Assembly (NCBI RefSeq): GCF_002795245.1 | Contig: NZ_PGVG01000008.1 | Coordinates: 1 to 64,000, forward strand | DNA: 64,000 bases | Direction: 5' to 3' | DNA from: Bradyrhizobium forestalis | GTDB taxonomy: Bacteria; Pseudomonadota; Alphaproteobacteria; Rhizobiales; Xanthobacteraceae | In this document: positions 35,055 to 42,986 of the stretch, piece by piece | Numbering within the stretch: the first letter of the stretch is position 1 | Layout: each line of letters begins with the position of its first letter | The notes under the pieces: generated by a model | Databases searched by the model: none | The model's input: only the letters and a program-made list of their open reading frames with translations | What the model was told of the DNA's origin: nothing | Program-made: the position numbers and the translations under genes

Positions 35055-37694
35055 ATGATGATGCTCGCGAGATCAATCCGCAGGGTGGCGCTGACGATTC
35101 TGCGCAATGCACCGCTGCAGGTCGCATTGTTCTTCCTGCCCCTGGTCTGGATCGGCTACTTCGCGATCACGTCATCGGAGCGGGCGGATGCGATCGAGCA
35201 GGCGCGGTCGCACGGCGACAGCGTCGCCGAATTGTTCGAGGAAAACACCGAACGGATCTTCGAGCGCGTCGATCAGTCATTGCTGGTGGTGCGAGCGCTC
35301 TACGCCCAGGACCCGCTCACCTTCAGCCTGAAGTCATGGTCGGACAAGGCCCGCATCGCGACCGGCGACGTGGTTCAGTTCGCACTGATCGGATTGGACG
35401 GCTACATGCTCGATACCACGGCGGGCTATTCCGGCCCGCCGCTCTATCTCGGCGATCGCGAGCACTTCATCAACGTCATGGCGCAAGCCGATGATCGCCT
35501 CTACGTGGCCAAGCCGGTGCTGGGGCGGGTGTCGCATCAATGGACCATCCAGCTCGCGAGAAAGGTGTTCGACCTCGCGCGGAATCCGGCCGGCGTGGTC
35601 GTCGGCTCGATCAGCGTGGATGTCATCGGCAGGTTCTACGAAACGGCGAAGCTGGGCGCCGGAGGAACGCTAGTGCTCAGAAATGCGAACCACGTCGTGC
35701 TCGCCGCCCGGGGCATGGACCAGGGCTCCGTGCTGGGACAACGCGCACCGAACCGCGTCGAGGGCGAGCTGGGTGACGGCTTCTACGCGCAATATTGGAA
35801 CGAGAACCGACCGAACCGCAGCGACCGGCTGATCACCGCGCGCAGGTCGCGCGCGTTTCCGCTCATCTTTACCGTCGGCATTTCGGAGCAGGAGATCTAT
35901 TCCCGCGCCGCCTTCAGGCAGAAGGTCTATTTCGGCGGCGCGCTGCTGCTTACGTTCATCATCCTGGCCGCAACGACGTTCCATTGGCGGCGGCAGCAGG
36001 CGCTGGATCGCGCCCACCGTGAGCTGCACGATTTTGCCAGCAAGTTCGAGGACGCGCTCAGAAACCTTCCCCAGGGCTTGAGCATGTTCGACGGCCGTGA
36101 CCGCCTGATCGCGTTCAACCGGCAATGGCTCGAACTCTACGGACTCATACCGGAAGACATCCGGATCGGCATGGACTTCCGGGAGGTGTTCGCGAAGCAG
36201 ACCGCCGTGCTCGACGTTGAGGCGTACCTCGTCGATTTGAAGAACCGGCTCGCCCAGTCGGAGCAGATCTCGAACACCGTGCAGTTTCCGGATGGACGGG
36301 TCGTCTACATCTCCTACGGCCGGCGCGAAGGGGGCGGCTGGGTTGCTACGCATGAGGACATCACCGAGCGCAAGGCGTCGGCGGACCGCATCGAGCGGCT
36401 GGCGCATTATGACAGCCTGACCGGTCTTGCCAATCGCAACCTGTTCAAGGAGCGCATCGACGCGGCGCTGGCCCGCTCCCGCCGGCTGGAGCCCGCGTTC
36501 GCGGTGCTCCTGCTCGATCTCGACAAGTTCAAGTCCGTCAATGATGCGCTCGGCCATCAATGCGGCGACGCGTTGCTGAAGCAGGTTGCCGACCGGATCA
36601 AGTCGCAGATTCGTGACGCCGATACGGCGGCGCGAATCGGCGGCGACGAGTTTGCCGTGATCGTGGCGCCGGGCCGGGCCGCGATGCGCGACGGCGCTGC
36701 GAGCCTGGCGGCGCGGCTGGTCCAGGCCATTGCCGAGCCCTATCATATCGATGGCCATCCCGTCGTGATCGGCTGTAGCATTGGCCTTGCACTCGTGCCC
36801 GAGCACGGCACGCGGGTCGACGAGATCCTTCGCAACGCCGATCTTGCGCTCTACAGGTCGAAGAATGCCGGCCGAAGCTGCTTCCATGTCTATTCAGCGG
36901 AGCTCAAGGCCGAAGCGGATCAGCGCAACGTGCTCGAGATCGAGCTGCGCGAAGCGATCTGGCGCGAGGAGATCGAGGTGTTTTATCAGCCGGTGATCGA
37001 GCTCGGCACCGGTCGGGTCAAATCGGTCGAGGCCCTGGCGCGCTGGCATCACGGCACCAAGGGCTACATTCCTCCGGCAGAGTTCATTGCGGTTGCGGAG
37101 GCGGGGGGCCTGATCGTCGAGCTCGGCAATCAGGTGCTCGCCAGGGCCTGTCGCGATGCGACGAGCATGCCGGCCGATGTCAAGGTCGCTGTCAACCTCT
37201 CCGCCCTGCAATTTGCCGGCACCAATCTCGTCGACACCGTGACGTTTGCGTTGGCGCAGAGCGGCCTTCCGCAAACCCGGCTCGAGCTCGAGATCACCGA
37301 GAGCGTATTTCTCGCCGACACCGAGGAGAACCTCAAGACGCTCCAGCGCCTCAAGGCGCTCGGCGTCTCCATTGCCCTCGATGATTTCGGTGTCGGTTAC
37401 TCGTCATTGTCCTATCTGACCGCGTTTCCGTTCGACAAGGTCAAGATCGACAAATCATTCATCGACCGGGTCGATCGCAGCGAGACCGTTGCCGTGCTGA
37501 AGTCCATCGTGCAGCTCGCGAAGACGTTGAAGCTGTCGATCGTCGCCGAGGGGGTCGAGTCCTCCGAACAGGTCAGACGGCTCCAATCGCTCGGCATCCC
37601 GCTCGGCCAGGGATTTCACTTCAGCAAGCCCGTGCCGCTCGCCGGCCTCTCCTGGCAAGGCCCCGCGGCGCGCCGGAAACGGCGGGCGGCGTGA
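35055..37694 (+). CDS. Membrane-bound GGDEF-EAL c-di-GMP enzyme with PAS domain
   Basis: An 879-residue sensor enzyme. It has a transmembrane helix at about 20-40, a periplasmic Cache-like sensor (about 45-295), a second helix (FGGALLLTFIILAATTF), a PAS-like domain (LPQGLSMFDGRDRLIAFNRQ), then GGDEF and EAL domains. The cyclase motif IGGDEF is intact near residue 530. The EAL domain has VEALARW, LEITESVFL, LDDFGVGYSS and QGFHFSKP, so phosphodiesterase activity is plausible. It could make or degrade c-di-GMP in response to an external signal. ATG 35055 follows GGGAGAGGG. The curlin-like cluster is encoded convergently downstream. Confidence 0.94.
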   Translation: MMMLARSIRRVALTILRNAPLQVALFFLPLVWIGYFAITSSERADAIEQARSHGDSVAELFEENTERIFERVDQSLLVVRALYAQDPLTFSLKSWSDKARIATGDVVQFALIGLDGYMLDTTAGYSGPPLYLGDREHFINVMAQADDRLYVAKPVLGRVSHQWTIQLARKVFDLARNPAGVVVGSISVDVIGRFYETAKLGAGGTLVLRNANHVVLAARGMDQGSVLGQRAPNRVEGELGDGFYAQYWNENRPNRSDRLITARRSRAFPLIFTVGISEQEIYSRAAFRQKVYFGGALLLTFIILAATTFHWRRQQALDRAHRELHDFASKFEDALRNLPQGLSMFDGRDRLIAFNRQWLELYGLIPEDIRIGMDFREVFAKQTAVLDVEAYLVDLKNRLAQSEQISNTVQFPDGRVVYISYGRREGGGWVATHEDITERKASADRIERLAHYDSLTGLANRNLFKERIDAALARSRRLEPAFAVLLLDLDKFKSVNDALGHQCGDALLKQVADRIKSQIRDADTAARIGGDEFAVIVAPGRAAMRDGAASLAARLVQAIAEPYHIDGHPVVIGCSIGLALVPEHGTRVDEILRNADLALYRSKNAGRSCFHVYSAELKAEADQRNVLEIELREAIWREEIEVFYQPVIELGTGRVKSVEALARWHHGTKGYIPPAEFIAVAEAGGLIVELGNQVLARACRDATSMPADVKVAVNLSALQFAGTNLVDTVTFALAQSGLPQTRLELEITESVFLADTEENLKTLQRLKALGVSIALDDFGVGYSSLSYLTAFPFDKVKIDKSFIDRVDRSETVAVLKSIVQLAKTLKLSIVAEGVESSEQVRRLQSLGIPLGQGFHFSKPVPLAGLSWQGPAARRKRRAA

Positions 37695-37861
37695 GCTGAA
37701 TGCCTCCGGCGTTTGTCATCATGGCCCGCCACTGCAGCCCTTGCGCCCAAGAGTAGCAGGTGAACCTCCCTGAATTGCCGAAGGACGGCGCCGCGCGAAG
37801 GACTGATATCGCCGGTCGAGCAGGCTGATCGGCTCGGACCATGCGCCGAGCTCGCGCGCCG

Positions 37862-39346
37862 TCAGAAGCCGAAGCGCAATCCGGCGTTCACTCCGACGCT
37901 GTTCGCGCCGCGATTGGCGACCAGTCCCTCGGCCGAAACGGTGAGCCGCGCATTCGGACTGACGTCGTAGCCAATGCCGCCGGCGATCCGGACATAGGTG
38001 TCGTTGAACGGCCGCACCGGCGTGAAGATCGGCACGGCCGGTGCCAGAGTGAATGTCGTCTGCAACACCCGCGTCGCATCGCGCAGGTCCTTCTCCACGG
38101 TGACGTCGACGAAGCTGTCGGCCCGTGCACCGAAGACGGCGATACGAGGTTGGAAGCGAATTCCGCCGCTGACTACGGCTGATTGTAGCGACTGGCCTGC
38201 CACCGTCTGGGTCAGGAACGGATCGCCCGTCTCCGAATAGCCGTCCACACGGGTGTGCGAATAGGTGAAGCCGCCGATCGGGCCCAGACGCCCGAGGCCC
38301 ACGTCAAACAGGTACCCGGCTTTGATCGCGGCGACGCTTGTGTTTCCATCGGTCTTCGGGGTGATCGGCGCGCCAAATCCGGTGCGCGAAACGTCAAATC
38401 GATTCCAGCCATAAGCTGCAACCGCGTGCACGAACAGCGCGCTGGTGTCGTAGGCGAAAAAACCACCGAGATGGTAGGAGTCGAGGTCGGTCGAGCCAAG
38501 TCCCTGTCTGAAATCGGCGGCCGTGCGGGTGTAGCCGAAGGTTGGACCGATGGTGACGTTCGGCGTGACGTAGAACTTTGCTCCGGCCAGCACGCCGCCC
38601 GAATCATAGCTGTACTTGGTCGAGCCGAATGCGTCGGCGCGGTCGCCGTGATGGTAATTGCCCTGAACGAACAGCGCGATCCGACAAGGATTTGCGATCG
38701 GCGGTGCCTTGACGACGGGAGCCTTGGTGACCAGCGGCGCTGGCGCCGCGGGCGCCTGATCGATGCAGGCCTGTCCGCGGCCGGTGTCGAGTTGCGAAAA
38801 CAGGTCGCGGGAAAAATCCTGGCCGCTGAGCTGGGCCATGCTCGGCAGCGCCGCCGCGGTCTCCGGCGCGAATAGAAGATTTGATGCCACGCGCTGGAGA
38901 TAGCCGGTTCCGAGTGCCGCGATCGGGGAGGCCGCGAGCTGGATCACGATCGCCGATGAATTGTTGCCGGTCTGCGCGACCGCCGAGGCATTGGTCGGGC
39001 CGACCTGGATGACATAGGCATGGCTGAAATCGCCGGTCTGGGTGATCGCCGCGGTATTTGTTGCATCAACCTGGATGATCGCGGTACGGTTGTAAAAACC
39101 GGTCTGGGTGACCGTCGCCAACGGATTCGGCGCCAACTGAACGATGCCCGCAATGTTCTGCCCGGGTCCGAACGCCTGGTTCACGACGATCGGCCCGTCC
39201 AAGGACACAAAGCCGTAGCCGGTGGTATCGATGAAACCAGTCTGGGCGCTCGCCGATTCAGCGAGCAGCACAGTGGCGGCCAGCCCGAGCGCGTAGCCAC
39301 ACAACCATTGCCCAGACAATGCCTTGCCAGCTGATTTGCTCTTCAT
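37862..39346 (-). CDS. Curlin-repeat protein fused to an outer-membrane beta-barrel
   Basis: A 494-residue secreted protein with a signal peptide ending near ASAQ (35). Glutamines recur at exactly 11-residue spacing (Q70, 81, 92, 103, 114, 125, 136), most with Asn or Ser five residues later, as in curli subunits (Q-x4-N-x5). A Pro/Ala linker (about 198-220, PAAPAPLVTKAPVVKAPP) leads to a barrel of about 270 residues ending GLRFGF with C-terminal Phe, as in autotransporters. A barrel-anchored amyloid nucleator is one reading. Ribosome-binding site GGTGGGG. It is the last of four clustered curlin-like genes. Confidence 0.85.
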   Translation of the reverse strand: MKSKSAGKALSGQWLCGYALGLAATVLLAESASAQTGFIDTTGYGFVSLDGPIVVNQAFGPGQNIAGIVQLAPNPLATVTQTGFYNRTAIIQVDATNTAAITQTGDFSHAYVIQVGPTNASAVAQTGNNSSAIVIQLAASPIAALGTGYLQRVASNLLFAPETAAALPSMAQLSGQDFSRDLFSQLDTGRGQACIDQAPAAPAPLVTKAPVVKAPPIANPCRIALFVQGNYHHGDRADAFGSTKYSYDSGGVLAGAKFYVTPNVTIGPTFGYTRTAADFRQGLGSTDLDSYHLGGFFAYDTSALFVHAVAAYGWNRFDVSRTGFGAPITPKTDGNTSVAAIKAGYLFDVGLGRLGPIGGFTYSHTRVDGYSETGDPFLTQTVAGQSLQSAVVSGGIRFQPRIAVFGARADSFVDVTVEKDLRDATRVLQTTFTLAPAVPIFTPVRPFNDTYVRIAGGIGYDVSPNARLTVSAEGLVANRGANSVGVNAGLRFGF

Positions 39347-39559
39347 CGCCCCACCTTGCCCCGCCTGAAAGGAACGCGCTTGAATCCGCCGACGATGGGC
39401 ACATTAGCGCAGTGGGACCCGGCTGCCTGTTGCCGCGAGGTGACAGCCGCTGATATCTTTCGACACAGTTTTATCGGCGATGATTGACGCGGGAACCCGC
39501 GCCAGCGATCAGGCTTGCGCGGTTCCAATTGCGATGGCTCTGGCCGGCGCCGCTGCAGA

Positions 39560-40000
39560 CTACATCTTCTTCTGCAAACCCAGCGATTTCATCAGATTAT
39601 CCAAAGTCTGCTGTGATTGCGGCGAAGCACCCTTGCGGACCTGCCGGTAGACATCTGAATCGGTGAGCGCGGGTCCACGCTCGTCATCGCTCTCGGTTCC
39701 ATCCGGCGCCGTCGGTCCATTCGGGGTGTTGCCACCTTCGGTGTCGGTGCCATCAGGCGAGCCGGGCTTCGAGCGCTGGATGATCGTCGCCGAGTTGCCG
39801 CCGTTGCGCTGCTCGATATGCGTGTAGCCGGGGCGGGTATCCACCCGCTTGTCCGTCTTCGCCGGATCTCCGCTCTGGGTGATGTTCGCCGAATTGCTGC
39901 CGTTATTCACCGAGGTCGTCTCGGCTCGCAACGACGCGCTCGCGAGAGCGGCCATCAGGCTTCCAGCGACCACGAAAGCCGGCCATTGGATCAGCTTCAT
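39560..40000 (-). CDS. Small secreted protein with short curlin-type repeats
   Basis: A 146-residue protein with a signal peptide (cleavage near ASLRAE). The repeat register is present but reduced: N36, Q42, Q64, N69 and Q75 fit the 11-residue curlin spacing, within NNGSNSANITQSG and QRNGGNSATIIQ. The second half differs: a Gly/Asp/Pro/Thr-rich linker, then a helical C-terminus (SQQTLDNLMKSLGLQKKM). It might be an accessory or capping subunit. It lies 81 bp after the next upstream curlin gene and 213 bp before the barrel fusion. Confidence 0.75.
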   Translation of the reverse strand: MKLIQWPAFVVAGSLMAALASASLRAETTSVNNGSNSANITQSGDPAKTDKRVDTRPGYTHIEQRNGGNSATIIQRSKPGSPDGTDTEGGNTPNGPTAPDGTESDDERGPALTDSDVYRQVRKGASPQSQQTLDNLMKSLGLQKKM

Positions 40001-40081
40001 CTGTTTCTCCTGTCATGAAACGCGCGTTGGACGAGGGGGCTCGCCCAACCGCGTCCGGCTCCGACCTTGCGAGCCGACGTC

Positions 40082-40417
40082 CTACCATTGACGAACGTTG
40101 ACGCGATTGCCGTTTCCAACCTGCATGGCGCCGGCGCTGTTGTCACGGCCACGTTGGCTGAGGCGGGTCGAGTTGCCGTTGCCGAGCTGAAGCTGGCTCG
40201 ACGTGTTGCTGGTTCCGGATTGCCGCGCGCCGGCTGACATTCCGTTGCCGGCCTGCACCTGGCCATTCATGTTGTATTGGCAGTTCTGGCTGACGTTATC
40301 GCTGGCGCCGTTACCGATCTGCGTTCTGGCGTGCACGCATGCCGTGACACCGCCGGCGAAAGCAGGAGCGGAGATCAGCACCAGCGCAGCGCTGGTGACG
40401 AACAGAAGCTTTTTCAT
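40082..40417 (-). CDS. Curlin-like amyloid subunit (CsgA/CsgB type)
   Basis: A 111-residue protein with a signal peptide (cleavage after PAFA). Glutamines occur every 11 residues eight times (Q33, 44, 55, 66, 77, 88, 99, 110), and most repeats carry Asn at +5, for example QLGNGNSTRLSQ and QVGNGNRVNVRQ. The pattern predicts a stacked beta-solenoid amyloid, as in curli. Two cysteines at the N-terminal end (27, 46) are unusual for curlins. It lies 88 bp downstream of the first curlin-like gene. Confidence 0.85.
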   Translation of the reverse strand: MKKLLFVTSAALVLISAPAFAGGVTACVHARTQIGNGASDNVSQNCQYNMNGQVQAGNGMSAGARQSGTSNTSSQLQLGNGNSTRLSQRGRDNSAGAMQVGNGNRVNVRQW

Positions 40418-40505
40418 CGGGTTTCTCCCTTCGAGGGTTCGCGACGCGGAAAGGAATGTGAGGACGGGCCGTCACTGTTCCTTTCCGCGCGATGAGATCA
40501 GCGGA

Positions 40506-40775
40506 TCAGCGGCGGCTGCGCTGCCAAACCCCACCGTAGTTGCCGTCGCCGTTCTGGCCGATGCCGGCGTTGTTGTTGCGACCGACCTGATGGATGCCGG
40601 CGCCGTTGCCGTTACCGAACTGAATGACCTGGCTGTCGTTGTTGCGGCCCCTCTGGAAGGTCTCGGCGGCGTTGCCGTTGCCGTTCTGCACGATCGAAGA
40701 GGAGTTGCCTGCAAACGCGCTCGAAGCAGTGAGCGAGAGGACGGCGGCGGAGACGATGAGGATGGAGCGAAACAT
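40506..40775 (-). CDS. Curlin-like amyloid subunit (CsgA type), first gene of cluster
   Basis: An 89-residue protein with a signal peptide (cleavage after SSAFA). Six glutamines at exact 11-residue spacing (Q30, 41, 52, 63, 74, 85), each of the first five followed by Asn at +5 (N35, 46, 57, 68, 79), give a textbook curlin repeat. It should form a surface amyloid fibre when secreted. AAAGGATC precedes the ATG. A Crp/Fnr-like dyad lies 83-96 bp upstream. No csgG/E/F secretion genes are in the window. Confidence 0.87.
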   Translation of the reverse strand: MFRSILIVSAAVLSLTASSAFAGNSSSIVQNGNGNAAETFQRGRNNDSQVIQFGNGNGAGIHQVGRNNNAGIGQNGDGNYGGVWQRSRR

Positions 40776-40857
40776 GGGCGTGATCCTTTCTGGTCAGTTC
40801 GAGCCGCGTGATTGCGTTCGATGGTTGGACGATAGGACTCATCGGCGCATACTTCCG

Positions 40858-40871
40858 TGTGATGGATCACA
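40858..40871. promoter_or_regulatory. Crp/Fnr-family-like dyad upstream of the curlin cluster
   Basis: TGTGATGGATCACA is a perfect 14-bp palindrome in the 360-bp gap before the first curlin-like gene. The TGTGA-N4-TCACA geometry matches the spacing of FNR/FixK sites with CRP-like half-sites. Binding by a Crp/Fnr regulator is an inference. The rest of 40776-41135 shows no gene. Confidence 0.5.
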
Positions 40872-41135
40872 GTTATCGAAGGATTCGGAATTCTCACGCT
40901 GCCATCACGAAATGATGAAGAGTTTTTCAATGCTCATGATAGAGAGTTGCGAATAAATTGATATGCAACCGATCAGGTCGATCTGGACCAGGTCTACCTT
41001 CACATTCGACTCCCATCCTGCCGAGCGGCCAACTGCCGGACCCAACCCGCGCCTGCCCGTCCTGGCACTGCCCTTGCTCAGTCATGACCCAACCCCTGGC
41101 TTCGGAGGAGAGGCCGTTTCAGGTTGAGGCAAGTG

Positions 41136-41384
41136 ATGCAGGAAGTGTCCCGTTCTGGTGCTGCTGATGAACTCCGGCTCGACGCGTTGATCGCCGACTT
41201 ATGGTGGCGCGTTCGGCTGATCAACACCGACATTCTCGAGGAAGAGGCTCGCGCCGGGGTGTTCGACCCGACTCAGCCGACCTATCCGCTGCTCGCGCTC
41301 AACCTTCGCGCCCGGCGCGACAATTTGGTCGCGACCATCGGCGTGCTCGAGCTACGCGCGAAATCGGTGTCCGAAGCGGCTTGA
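41136..41384 (+). CDS. Small hypothetical protein
   Basis: An 82-residue soluble protein, mostly helical by composition: LDALIADLWWRVRLINTDIL, then PTYPLLALNLRARRDNLVAT and a helical tail. No signal peptide and no recognised family. ATG 41136 follows GAGG; the frame could also start at GTG 41133 or TTG 41124. It stands alone between the curlin-cluster promoter region and the heme-binding-like gene. Confidence 0.6.
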   Translation: MQEVSRSGAADELRLDALIADLWWRVRLINTDILEEEARAGVFDPTQPTYPLLALNLRARRDNLVATIGVLELRAKSVSEAA

Positions 41385-41575
41385 CGGCGGTTCGCGGGCG
41401 CGTCGGCAGCGCAACGACTGGGTTAACCTGCCGGCCGCAGCACCGGAAGCGGGCTCGGGATGCAACGCGCATCATCGCATGGCTCGAATGCCTCCGGCGC
41501 TTGTGCCGGTAACAGTTGAATTCAGACCGCGCCTGTCCGTGCTATTGCTGGTCTCTGCAATCCCGCGAGGCCTTC

Positions 41576-42250
41576 ATGCTCCCCATTCCCGCCGATATCT
41601 TCACCGAGCCCGAGGACGTCTCGCCCGACGGACTTGCCAATCTCGGCCCCCTCCGCCGTCTCGCCGGCACCTGGCAGGCGGACAAGGGCATCGACATCAA
41701 TCCGAAGGCGGAAGGGCCGGAGCGGCGAACGTTCATCGAGCGCATCCGCATGGACCCGATCGATCCGCAGGCCAACGGGCCGCAGCTGCTGTACGGGCTG
41801 CGTTATCACATCCACATCAACACGCCCGAGGAAGACATCACCTTCCACGACCAGGTCGGCTACTGGCTGTGGGAGCCGGCGACCGGGTTGATCATGCAGA
41901 CGCTGGCGATCCCGCGCGGGCAGGTGCTGCTGGCCTCGGGCAAGGCCGGGCCGGATGACAGGACGATCTCCGTTACCGCGAAGCGCGGCGACACCGCCTA
42001 CGGGATCTGCTCGACCGATTTTCTGGAACAGGCCTTCCGCACTGACTCCTACCGCTGCGACATCACCTTCAACGACGACGGCAGCTGGACCTATCTGATC
42101 CAGACCGAGTTGCTCGTGCGCGGCGCGCCGTTCAATCATCGCGACACCAACACACTCCAGCTCGTCGCGCCGCCAAAGCTCAACCCGCTGGCGGTGATCG
42201 TCAACGATCGCGCCAAGGAGAATGCAGGTGGCGATGGATCAGCGGCCTGA
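41576..42250 (+). CDS. Heme-binding beta-barrel (nitrobindin/FABP-like) protein
   Basis: A 224-residue protein resembling the heme-binding beta-barrel (THAP4/nitrobindin-like) family: LGPLRRLAGTWQADKGIDIN, then FHDQVGYWLWEPATGLIMQ and SWTYLIQTELLVRG. Members bind ferric haem and may react with nitric oxide or peroxynitrite. The canonical GxGxxP entrance motif is not obvious, so haem binding is uncertain. The start at 41576 drops 20 poorly conserved residues. The RibD-type gene follows within 20 bp. Confidence 0.8.
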   Translation: MLPIPADIFTEPEDVSPDGLANLGPLRRLAGTWQADKGIDINPKAEGPERRTFIERIRMDPIDPQANGPQLLYGLRYHIHINTPEEDITFHDQVGYWLWEPATGLIMQTLAIPRGQVLLASGKAGPDDRTISVTAKRGDTAYGICSTDFLEQAFRTDSYRCDITFNDDGSWTYLIQTELLVRGAPFNHRDTNTLQLVAPPKLNPLAVIVNDRAKENAGGDGSAA

Positions 42251-42269
42251 GCGTTGCCCGGAGGATTGC

Positions 42270-42977
42270 ATGAAGCCCTATGTCATCTGTCTGATGCATT
42301 CGAGTCTCGACGGCCGCACGCATCCCAGCCGCTGGCGCCCGAAAGGCGCGGGCACGGACTGGTTCGAGACGATCCATGACGAGCTCGGCGGCGATGCCTG
42401 GGTGATCGGCCGCGTCACCGGGTCGGAGTTCGCCAAGGGCAAGCCCTATCCCGCGACGGACGCGAAATTTCCGCGCGAAAACTGGTTCGCGCGGCGCGAT
42501 GCGAAGACCTATGGCGTCGTGCTCGATGCGCAGGGCAAGATCGGCTGGGGTCGTGCGGACATCGGCGGCGATCCGATCGTCGTCGTGCTGACCGAAAACG
42601 TCCCGGATTCGCATCTCGCCGGGCTCCGCGGCGAGGGCGTGTCCTACATCTTTGCCGGCAAATCCGAGATCGATCTGGGGCTGACGCTGGACATTCTCGC
42701 CCGCGAGCTCGGCGTGAAGCGTCTGCTGGTCGAGGGCGGTGGCGTCGCCAACGGCGCGTTCCTGCGCGCCGGCCTCATCGACGAATTCAATCTGATCCTC
42801 AGCCCCGCGATCGACGGCGCAAAGGGCGCCCCGTTCGTGTTCGATTCGACGGAGGCGGACAGCGACCGGCGCGCGCCGATCACCGCGATGATGCTGGAGA
42901 GCACCCGCGAGCTCGGCGGCGGCGTCCTGCTGCTGCGATATCTGATCAAGAACGATCCGCAAGCCGCGAGCCGGTAG
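42270..42977 (+). CDS. RibD C-terminal domain reductase
   Basis: A 235-residue stand-alone RibD-C / dihydrofolate-reductase-like protein. Key segments are LMHSSLDGRTHPSRW near the N-terminus, GRVTGSEF, and the NADPH-binding LLVEGGGVANGAFLRAGL near residue 160, followed by DEFNLILSPAIDG. In riboflavin synthesis RibD-C reduces a pyrimidine ribose; stand-alone versions have mostly unknown substrates. It starts 20 bp after the haem-binding-like gene and ends 10 bp before the amine oxidase, so all three probably form an operon. Confidence 0.88.
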   Translation: MKPYVICLMHSSLDGRTHPSRWRPKGAGTDWFETIHDELGGDAWVIGRVTGSEFAKGKPYPATDAKFPRENWFARRDAKTYGVVLDAQGKIGWGRADIGGDPIVVVLTENVPDSHLAGLRGEGVSYIFAGKSEIDLGLTLDILARELGVKRLLVEGGGVANGAFLRAGLIDEFNLILSPAIDGAKGAPFVFDSTEADSDRRAPITAMMLESTRELGGGVLLLRYLIKNDPQAASR

Positions 42978-42986
42978 GGCGCGGCC

